From contig JAQGOX010000231.1 of NCBI GenBank assembly GCA_028293365.1, forward strand, positions 1-13,536: a DNA stretch of 13,536 nt, written 5' to 3'. Shown here piece by piece: positions 6,727-12,773 of this stretch (position 1 is its first letter; every line of letters begins with the position of its first letter). This DNA is from Verrucomicrobiales bacterium. GTDB lineage: Bacteria > Verrucomicrobiota > Verrucomicrobiia > Limisphaerales > SXQI01. The notes beneath the pieces are model-generated. The model ran no database searches. It was not told the origin of the DNA and was given only the letters and a program-made list of their open reading frames with translations. The position numbers and the translations under genes are program-made.

Positions 6727-8768
6727 GAAATCCTTTCAGCCTTTCATTTCGGGATCTTCCCATTCGGCGGAAATTGGTATGGGTGACTCTTTGCACCTGC
6801 GGAATCGCTCTCACATTTGCTTGCGGGTCTCTTTTCTGGTTTATATCGGTTCAATTTCGCAAGAGTTTTTCGGCAGAGCTTCAATCAATCGGTGAAATCA
6901 CGGCGCAAAACTGTGTGGCGCCGCTTGCGTTCAATGATAGCCGCTCCGCTGATGCGGTGCTCGGCGCGCTTAAAGTGAAATCAAGCATCGTCGGCGCCTA
7001 TGTTTTCGATTCGCAAAATAAAATTTTCGGCGTCTTTCGGACCGAGACGAATGGTTCTGCGATTGTTCCAGGGACTGCGAATGGCGCGGTTACTTTCGCC
7101 AATGGCTACGCATCGTTGAACCTGCCCATCCGGGATGAAACTGCGGTGTTGGGCTCGCTGCATTTAAGAGCGAATTTTCAGAAGAGTCATACGCAACTTC
7201 TTGTCGTTTACGCTTCTGTGATGATGACTATCCTTTTTGGATCGACGCTTTTGATATTGGCGCTTTCGTCGTTCATGAAACGGCTAATTGCCACACCGAT
7301 CGTCACGCTAGCGCGAGTCGCACGTGAGATCACCGATAGTGGTCAATACGCCGACCGGGCTCCGGAGGCCGGTCGTGATGAAGTGGGTCGATTGACACGC
7401 GATTTCAATCGGATGCTTGATCAGATTCAATCCAGGGATATCAAGTTGCGTGAAATTAACCGGTCGCTGGCCGAAGAAATCGGCGAACGGAAAATTGCTG
7501 AGGCCGCCAGGCACAGGCTTACTGCCATCATTGAAGCCACCATCGATTTTGTCAGTTCAGCCAAGCCCGATGGATCCTGTCTTTTTGTCAATCGGGCCGG
7601 ACTGCGAATGGCCGGATTTGAGGAAGACGTGGATATCACGCGTTTTAAGACCACTGATTTCCATCCCGGTTGGGCGATGCGAATCATTGAGGAAGAGGCG
7701 TTGCCGACCGCCGCCCGCGACGGATCCTGGATTGGCGAAACCGCGGTCTTCACCCGGGATGGCAGAGAGGTTCCCGTTTCCCAGCTCGTATTGTCCCATC
7801 GCAGTCCGGACGGAGCGGTGGAGTTTTTCTCAACCATTGCTCGTGATATCAGTGTCCGTAAAACTGCCGATCTGGAATTAGCCAAGCTGAATCGGCAGTT
7901 GGTGGTGGCTTCCCGTCAGGCCGGAATGGTTGAAGTTGCCACAAGTGTTCTCCATAACGTGGGCAACGTGCTGAACAGTATTAATGTTTCAACCAACCTC
8001 ATTACTGAGCAAATCCGCAGGTCCAAAATCACCAGTCTCGCCAAAGCCGCACAACTGTTGCGCGATCATCAGAGCGATCTCGGCGAGTATCTGACGCGCG
8101 ATCCAAAAGGGCAACAGGTTCCAGGGTTTCTCGATGCGATTGCGGTCCAACTGGCACGGGAGCATGCAGCCCTGGCCGACGAGGCGCGCGGCCTCCAGCT
8201 TAGCGTCGAACATGTAAAAAAGATTGTCGCGATGCAGCAGTCCTACGCAAAAGTCGCCGGAATATTGGAGAAGATCGCGATCGAGGAATTAGTTGAAGAT
8301 GCGCTGCGCATTTCCGCCAACACGCTTTCGGGGCAGCAGATCGAAATTTCACGCGAGTTTGAATCCGTGCCGCCAATTCTGGTTGATCACCATACGGTTT
8401 TACAGATTTTGGTTAATCTTATTAATAACGCAAAGCAGGCGTTGGAATACAGGAAGGAGGACCGATGCCTGGTTTTGCGTATCGACCGCGCTGAGTCCGG
8501 CGGCGTGCGCGTGGAAGTGACTGACAATGGAATCGGTATTCCAAATGAAAACCTCACACGCATTTTTCAGTACGGATTTACTACTAAGGAGAACGGACAT
8601 GGTTTTGGTTTGCACAGCGGAGCCATTGCCGCGAGGGAAATGGGAGGCAGCCTAAACGCCAGGAGTGGTGGTTCCGGTGCGGGCGCCACGTTTATTCTCG
8701 AACTGCCAACAAAGCCGATCGCATCCAAAGTGGCAAATTCGTTTGTTAACACAACCGTTCGGGCTTAA
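6723..8768 (+). CDS. Sensor histidine kinase, CHASE8-HAMP-PAS-DHp-HATPase
   Basis: A 681-residue inner-membrane sensor kinase. The start overlaps the YfiR stop as ATGA (6723-6726), so translation is coupled. TM1 spans about 18-43. A periplasmic CHASE8-type domain (45-155) carries the typical 'ITAQNCVAPLAFND' and 'IVGAYVFDSQNKIFGVF' segments. TM2 is about 159-186, then HAMP (187-240, with DEVGRL), a coiled coil (about 236-262) and a PAS domain (262-380). The DHp helix has 'EVATSVLHNVGNVLNSINVS' with H411 as probable phospho-acceptor. This is the HNVGN-type H-box, not the common HEIRTP, and is followed by a long helical segment to about 520. The catalytic domain has the N-box NLINNAKQAL (N569), G1 DNGIGI (601-606), F-box IFQYGFTTK and G2 GHGFGLH (625-631), all intact. 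There is no REC domain within the protein, so the cognate receiver is the next gene. Most likely YfiR controls it from the periplasm. Confidence 0.95.
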   Translation: MRNPFSLSFRDLPIRRKLVWVTLCTCGIALTFACGSLFWFISVQFRKSFSAELQSIGEITAQNCVAPLAFNDSRSADAVLGALKVKSSIVGAYVFDSQNKIFGVFRTETNGSAIVPGTANGAVTFANGYASLNLPIRDETAVLGSLHLRANFQKSHTQLLVVYASVMMTILFGSTLLILALSSFMKRLIATPIVTLARVAREITDSGQYADRAPEAGRDEVGRLTRDFNRMLDQIQSRDIKLREINRSLAEEIGERKIAEAARHRLTAIIEATIDFVSSAKPDGSCLFVNRAGLRMAGFEEDVDITRFKTTDFHPGWAMRIIEEEALPTAARDGSWIGETAVFTRDGREVPVSQLVLSHRSPDGAVEFFSTIARDISVRKTADLELAKLNRQLVVASRQAGMVEVATSVLHNVGNVLNSINVSTNLITEQIRRSKITSLAKAAQLLRDHQSDLGEYLTRDPKGQQVPGFLDAIAVQLAREHAALADEARGLQLSVEHVKKIVAMQQSYAKVAGILEKIAIEELVEDALRISANTLSGQQIEISREFESVPPILVDHHTVLQILVNLINNAKQALEYRKEDRCLVLRIDRAESGGVRVEVTDNGIGIPNENLTRIFQYGFTTKENGHGFGLHSGAIAAREMGGSLNARSGGSGAGATFILELPTKPIASKVANSFVNTTVRA

Positions 8769-8789
8769 GAGGCCGCAGCTTGATTTTGT

Positions 8790-9587
8790 ATGAATGCAAA
8801 ACCTAGAATTCTCATAATCGATGATAATCCCATCATTCACGAAGATTTTCGGAAAATATTTACGCCACCCGTCGAATCGGATTCGGTGGACGCGTTCGAA
8901 GTATCCCTGTTCGGTGCGCAACCGGAACTCCAGGTGGCTGGCGCTTTCGAAATTGAATCGGCTTATCAAGGAGAGGAAGCGCTGGTTAAAATCGAGGAAG
9001 CTCTTGCTCAAGAGCGACCCTATGCGCTGGCCTTTGTAGATGGAAGAATGCCCCCGGGATGGGATGGCGTGGAAACAATCGCGCAATTATGGAACGTTTA
9101 CCCGGAACTCCAGGTGATTATTTGCACTGCGTATGCCGATTTTTCCTGGGAACAGATCATTCAACGCCTGGGTCAGAGCGATAGTCTCCTGATTTTGAAA
9201 AAGCCTTTCGACAGAGTCGAAGTCCTTCAATTGGCAATTGCTATGACAAAGAAATGGACACTCGGCCGTGAGGCGCGTTCCAGAACAGTGAAACTCCAAG
9301 AACTGGTTCACGAACGTACCCGGTTAAGGGAAGATTTGAACGATAAACTCGAACAGGAAAGAACCTTGTTGGATGCTGGAAGCAAAGCCGAACGCGCATG
9401 TCTCGACCACCTGGCCCAGGAGATGAATGTGCATCTGAGCGGCCTCCTTGGTTTTTCGGATTTGCTGCTCGGAACGAATCTCAATCGGGCTCAGCGCGAT
9501 TACGCCGAAAAAATTAAGTTCAGCAGTGAAATCTTGCGCAACATTCTTGATGGCAAATTCGAATTTTCCAAAAATGAAACCCGTTAG
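8790..9587 (+). CDS. Response regulator: REC, coiled coil and C-terminal degenerate HisKA (DHp) domain
   Basis: A 265-residue cytoplasmic protein starting 21 bases after the kinase stop, without a good ribosome binding site. REC domain (5-155): acidic pair D11/D12, phospho-acceptor D84 in AFVDGRMPPGWDG, T113 in ICTAYAD and the conserved lysine of LKKPF (K138) are all present. Residues 26-56 are an insertion typical of this receiver subfamily ('FGAQPELQVAGAFEIESAYQ'). A charged coiled coil follows (160-200). Residues 201-263 align without gaps to HisKA domains ('LSGLLGFSDLLLGTNL', 'AQRDYAEKI', 'ILRNILDGKFEFSK'). The S-H-E-I-R-T-P-L box reads A-Q-E-M-N-V-H-L, so the histidine is Q210 (codon 9417-9419) and T and P are also lost. 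The protein stops right after this domain; no HATPase follows in any frame before the next gene. There is no DNA-binding, GGDEF or other output domain. A dimerisation or decoy role is the likely reading (inference). Confidence 0.93.
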   Translation: MNAKPRILIIDDNPIIHEDFRKIFTPPVESDSVDAFEVSLFGAQPELQVAGAFEIESAYQGEEALVKIEEALAQERPYALAFVDGRMPPGWDGVETIAQLWNVYPELQVIICTAYADFSWEQIIQRLGQSDSLLILKKPFDRVEVLQLAIAMTKKWTLGREARSRTVKLQELVHERTRLREDLNDKLEQERTLLDAGSKAERACLDHLAQEMNVHLSGLLGFSDLLLGTNLNRAQRDYAEKIKFSSEILRNILDGKFEFSKNETR

Positions 9588-9611
9588 GCATGCCTGAAAC
9601 GTCGCGTTTCA
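9586..9611. other. Two adjoining palindromes after the response regulator
   Basis: AGGCATGCCT (9586-9595) overlaps the stop codon and abuts a 7-bp stem with a 3-base loop (TGAAACG/CGTTTCA, 9595-9611). No T tract follows, so this is not a standard intrinsic terminator. It might still mark the transcript end of the signalling operon or a pause site. Confidence 0.3.
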
Positions 9612-9676
9612 ATCCTATGAATTGAGAATCTGCATTTTGCTCTTTATCGTTTTTTGGATCGCGCTATGTTGGAGAC

Positions 9677-10660
9677 ATGATTTCCCGGCTTGCACTGCTT
9701 TTGTGTTCTGCTTTGGCTATTTCTTCGATGAACGGTTCGAGGGTCATTGCAGCTTCGGACGATGCTAAAACCAGCGGTGTCAAGATTACTGAGGTCGGTG
9801 ACGTGCTGCGCGTTGAAATTAACGGCGAACTTTTCAGCGAATACCATTTCAAGGATGTATCCCGGCCTTTTCTCTATCCGGTGCTTGGGCCGGACGAAGC
9901 ACCGCTGACCCGCAATTGGCCGATGGTCAACGCCCCAAACGAGGAACACGACCATCCACATCATCGTTCCCTCTGGTATGCGCATGGGAGCATCAATGGT
10001 CATGACTTCTGGTCGGAGGAAAAGGGGGCAGGAAAAACAGTTCATCAAAAATTTATAACTGTGAAATCCGGTGAAAAGCAGGGAGTGATTCAATCGAGCA
10101 ATAAGCTCGTGGCGAACGATGGAACCACGGTGGCGACGGACGAGCGCACCTGGACGTTCTATAACAGGCCAGATGCGAGGGTGTTTGATTTTGCCATCAC
10201 GGTTCACGCTTCAGAAGGCGAGCTTAAATTCGGCGATACGAAAGAAGGGACGATGGCGATGCGTCTCAACGAAGTGATGCGCTTAAAGGGAAAAACAGGG
10301 CATGGGCACATTATTAACAGTGAAGGGATTAAGGACGACGAAACCTGGGGAAAGCGTGCCGCCTGGTGCGATTATTATGCACCTGTGGATGGGAAGGTTG
10401 TGGGCGTTGCCATTTTCGATCATCCAGCCAACCCCCGGCATCCGACCTGGTGGCATGTTCGTGATTATGGATTGTTCGCGGCGAATCCATTCGGCCTTCA
10501 CGATTTCGAGAAAAAACCTATAGGGGCAGGGGACCTGGTGGTGCCGGCTGGGAAAAGCATCACGTTCCATTATCGGTTTTACTGTCATCGAGGGGATGAA
10601 AAGGAAGCAAAGGTCTCGGAGGAATATACGGCCTACGCGAAAAGTTCCGTTTCTAATTGA
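9677..10660 (+). CDS. Secreted PmoA-family protein (DUF6807)
   Basis: 327 residues. Residues 1-25 form a signal peptide (ISRLALLLC... cleavage near VIA25), so the protein is probably periplasmic. The body matches the family often labelled 'PmoA family protein' (DUF6807). It shows NEEHDHPHHRSLWYAHG (88-104) with clustered H91, H93, H95 and H96, followed by HDFWSE, then FDHPANPRHPTWWHVRDYG (248-265) and the PFG segment (271-273). The histidine-rich motifs look like a metal or active site, but no reaction has been firmly assigned to the family that I can cite. The name does not imply a methane monooxygenase subunit. A GGAG sits only two bases before the ATG, closer than usual. The gene lies 84 bases upstream of a Gfo/Idh/MocA oxidoreductase on the same strand. 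The two families often neighbour each other in Planctomycetes and Verrucomicrobia, and this suggests joint work on a sugar or glycan derivative (inference). Confidence 0.9.
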   Translation: MISRLALLLCSALAISSMNGSRVIAASDDAKTSGVKITEVGDVLRVEINGELFSEYHFKDVSRPFLYPVLGPDEAPLTRNWPMVNAPNEEHDHPHHRSLWYAHGSINGHDFWSEEKGAGKTVHQKFITVKSGEKQGVIQSSNKLVANDGTTVATDERTWTFYNRPDARVFDFAITVHASEGELKFGDTKEGTMAMRLNEVMRLKGKTGHGHIINSEGIKDDETWGKRAAWCDYYAPVDGKVVGVAIFDHPANPRHPTWWHVRDYGLFAANPFGLHDFEKKPIGAGDLVVPAGKSITFHYRFYCHRGDEKEAKVSEEYTAYAKSSVSN

Positions 10661-10730
10661 ATTTGCGCGGTACACAAAATGTCTAATCCAAAACTTCCAG
10701 CGCCGGACGATAACCATTGTCTTTTTGGCT

Positions 10731-10735
10731 GAGGA
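10731..10735 (+). promoter_or_regulatory. Ribosome binding site deciding the oxidoreductase start
   Basis: GAGGA lies nine bases before the ATG at 10745 and eighteen before the second in-frame ATG at 10754. It therefore supports the first ATG. It is the clearest Shine-Dalgarno sequence in the window. Confidence 0.6.
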
Positions 10736-10744
10736 AAGAGTGCT

Positions 10745-12190
10745 ATGAATGAAATGAATCGCAGAAGGTTTATCAAAAGTTCTTTTGTCGGCGCGGCGGC
10801 CATGAGCTTATCGGCTCGCTCCTGGTCACAGGTTTCGGGCGCAAATGAAGACATCCGAATAGCGGTGGTCGGTTTCAACGGCCGCGGCAAAGATCACATA
10901 CAGGGATTCCAAAAAACCAAAGGAGCGCGCCTCGTCGCGCTTTGTGATGTCGATTCCGATGTGCTCGAGGGCGAAGCTAAAGCGTTGGAAGGGAAAGGCC
11001 TTAAGATCGAGCGATACACAGATATTCGAAAACTCCTGGAGAGCAAAGACATCGACGCCATCTCAATTGCGACCCCGAATCACTGGCATTCACTTATGGC
11101 CATATGGGCGGTTCAAGCGGGCAAGGATGTGTATGTGGAGAAGCCTGTTTCGCACAACGTTTCGGAAGGACGAAGGGTTGTTCAGGCGGCTCGCAAGTAC
11201 AATCGAATCGTCCAGACCGGCACCCAATCCCGTTCGAATCCCGGTCTGCGCGAAGCCGTTGCCTATCTTCACAATGGTTCTCTGGGAAAGATCAAGCTGG
11301 CAAGAGGTTTATGCTACAAACGCCGAGCCAGCATCGGAAAGGTCAGCGGGCCACAACAGCCCCCGGCAAGCGTTGATTATGATCTCTGGTGTGGACCAGC
11401 GCCCAAGGAACCTTTGATGCGTGCTAAATTGCATTATGATTGGCACTGGGTATGGCCTACCGGATGCGGGGATTTGGGAAACCAGGGGATTCACCAAATG
11501 GATATCGCGCGGTGGGCGCTGGGAGAAAATGAGTTGTCGCCTCGCGTATTTAGTCTCGGCGGCCGTTTTGGTTACATCGATGATGGCACGACACCCAACA
11601 CGCAACTCATTTTCCATGATTACAAAAAAGCCCCACTAATTTTTGAGGTGCGGGGATTGCCGACGCACAAAGGCCAGGACAAGGAAATGGACAATTACAA
11701 GGGAGCGAGCATTGGTGTGATCGTGGATTGCGAGCATGGTCATATGGTGATTCCCTCTTATGACAGCGCCACGGTATTTGATAACGATTGGAAAGAAATA
11801 AAACGATTCAAAGGCGGCGCAAGCCATTACGATAATTTTATCAAGGGTGTGCGTAGTCGGAAACCTTCCGATTTAAATGCCGATATCTTAGAGGGACATT
11901 TATCGAGTGGTCTCTGTCACACCGGGAACATTTCATATCGGCTGGGCTCCCAGGAATCTCCAGAGTCGATCCGCGAGAAAATCAAGGGTGATAAGGAAGC
12001 ACAGGAAAGTTTTGAGCGGTTTTGTACGCATCTGGATGCCAACGGAGTCGATCTCAACGCAAGCAAGCCAATATTCGGCGCTTCGCTCAAGATGAACCCG
12101 AAAAAAGAGACTTTTCGCAATAACAGTGCTGCTAACACCTTTTTGACACGTGAGTATAGAAAACCGTTCGTGGTACCTGAAAAGGTTTAA
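10745..12190 (+). CDS. Tat-exported Gfo/Idh/MocA family oxidoreductase
   Basis: 481 residues. The N-terminus carries a twin-arginine signal (NRRRFIK, residues 5-11, then a hydrophobic FVGAAAMSLSA stretch), so the protein is exported folded, presumably with its nicotinamide cofactor bound. The Rossmann domain (about 36-160) has the dinucleotide loop GFNGRG (43-48), the acidic position in ALCDVD (65-70), ATPNHWH (109-115) and the family hallmark VEKP (131-134). The C-terminal substrate domain includes GDLGNQGIHQMDIARW (242-257), where H250 with K133 are the expected catalytic residues. The length, near 480, and the tail 'FLTREYRKPFVVPEKV' fit the longer exported subfamily of Planctomycetes/Verrucomicrobia rather than cytosolic inositol dehydrogenases (about 340). 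It probably oxidises or reduces a sugar or sugar acid; the substrate is unknown. The gene follows the PmoA-family gene by 84 bases and is likely cotranscribed with it. A stable hairpin lies 32 bases after the stop. Confidence 0.95.
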   Translation: MNEMNRRRFIKSSFVGAAAMSLSARSWSQVSGANEDIRIAVVGFNGRGKDHIQGFQKTKGARLVALCDVDSDVLEGEAKALEGKGLKIERYTDIRKLLESKDIDAISIATPNHWHSLMAIWAVQAGKDVYVEKPVSHNVSEGRRVVQAARKYNRIVQTGTQSRSNPGLREAVAYLHNGSLGKIKLARGLCYKRRASIGKVSGPQQPPASVDYDLWCGPAPKEPLMRAKLHYDWHWVWPTGCGDLGNQGIHQMDIARWALGENELSPRVFSLGGRFGYIDDGTTPNTQLIFHDYKKAPLIFEVRGLPTHKGQDKEMDNYKGASIGVIVDCEHGHMVIPSYDSATVFDNDWKEIKRFKGGASHYDNFIKGVRSRKPSDLNADILEGHLSSGLCHTGNISYRLGSQESPESIREKIKGDKEAQESFERFCTHLDANGVDLNASKPIFGASLKMNPKKETFRNNSAANTFLTREYRKPFVVPEKV

Positions 12191-12573
12191 AAACCAGGTT
12201 GTGACCCATGATTAGGTGGACGGGGCGATTTGTCTGATTGGACGAATCCCCCCCACGCGTAAGCCGAGGCGACCCACCTGCAGACTTGGAAATCCTTTGA
12301 TCCCGCCCGGGAGTGCATGGGCTCACCTTGAGTCCGTTTCTCAATGGCATCACCCGTCCCTTCTCTAACTTTACTTTCAAGGTTCAAGGATTTTTGAGAA
12401 TTAATTTCCGCTGAATTTGGCAAGTCCACCTTCGCGGGATCCTACTGAAGAACCGAGCTCGGTTTGCCTTTAGGTCATGAACCAAATTTTCGTAACCGCC
12501 TTTCAGGCAGTTCCCTATAGCGCGGACGCCCTCCCATCGTGAACAGTAACAGAGTCAAAAATCTAACGAACAA
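12191..12573 (+). other. 383-base intergenic region with RNA-structure potential
   Basis: No convincing gene lies here; two overlapping minus-strand frames across it have no recognisable domain and run into the oxidoreductase gene. Its first third (12201-12326) can form nested pairings, given separately. Further along are a perfect 14-base palindrome AACCGAGCTCGGTT (12451-12464) and a small imperfect hairpin (12494-12512). No tRNA, known riboswitch or att site was recognised. The promoter of the small downstream gene should lie in the last 100 bases but cannot be placed. Confidence 0.5.
12222..12253 (+). terminator. Strong imperfect hairpin after the oxidoreductase gene
   Basis: GGGGcGATTTGTC pairs with GACGAATCcCCCC around a 6-base loop. 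That gives twelve pairs, including one G-U, with a single C-C mismatch. It starts 32 bases after the oxidoreductase stop. No T run follows on either strand, so if it ends transcription it does so without the canonical U tract. It may instead protect the mRNA 3' end. Confidence 0.4.
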
Positions 12574-12762
12574 ATGAAAGCAAAAGGTCCAAATCCAGAA
12601 ATTGAACGATTGAAACGTGAATTGGAAGGAGTTCGCCGAGCCTCGTTGATGGCGACGCGCCGCGGAGACTATATGCGCACCGCTCGCTTAACCAGCCAGG
12701 CTTCCAACCTCAGCAGAGCGCTAGGCGAAGCTGAAGGGCTGATCTCTCTTGATTTATTCTAG
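12574..12762 (+). CDS. Small helical protein of unknown function, 62 residues
   Basis: The frame starts at the ATG at 12574 and ends at TAG 12760-12762. The product is basic at the start (KAKGPNPEIERLKRELEGVR) and then has a second predicted helix (SLMATRRGDYMRTARLTSQA). The composition suggests two amphipathic, charge-rich helices, as in a short coiled-coil or nucleic-acid-associated protein. It has no signal peptide, membrane segment or cysteine. No strong ribosome binding site precedes it (AATCTAACGAACAA). It converges with the membrane protein gene, with 11 bases between the two stops. I do not recognise a named family. Coding status rests on clean start and stop, sensible amino-acid composition and lack of a better gene on either strand. 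Confidence 0.6.
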   Translation: MKAKGPNPEIERLKRELEGVRRASLMATRRGDYMRTARLTSQASNLSRALGEAEGLISLDLF

Positions 12763-12773
12763 CACTGATTGCC

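Noticed and set aside
7427..7885. Long minus- and plus-strand frames of about 150 codons inside the kinase gene
   Set aside because: They overlap the PAS region of a kinase whose frame is supported along its full length by domain motifs.
9677..10660. Reading 'PmoA' as a particulate methane monooxygenase subunit
   Set aside because: The protein is soluble with a signal peptide and histidine-rich DUF6807 motifs; it lacks the multiple membrane helices of the monooxygenase subunit and there are no pmoB/pmoC neighbours.
12132..12429. Two overlapping minus-strand frames across the region after the oxidoreductase
   Set aside because: Both have unusual composition (rich in P, S, G, W) and no recognisable domain, and both extend into or abut the oxidoreductase coding end. 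They are more likely chance frames.
12451..12464. Perfect 14-base palindrome AACCGAGCTCGGTT
   Set aside because: As a hairpin it would have no loop, and there is no T run or second copy nearby, so no role can be supported.
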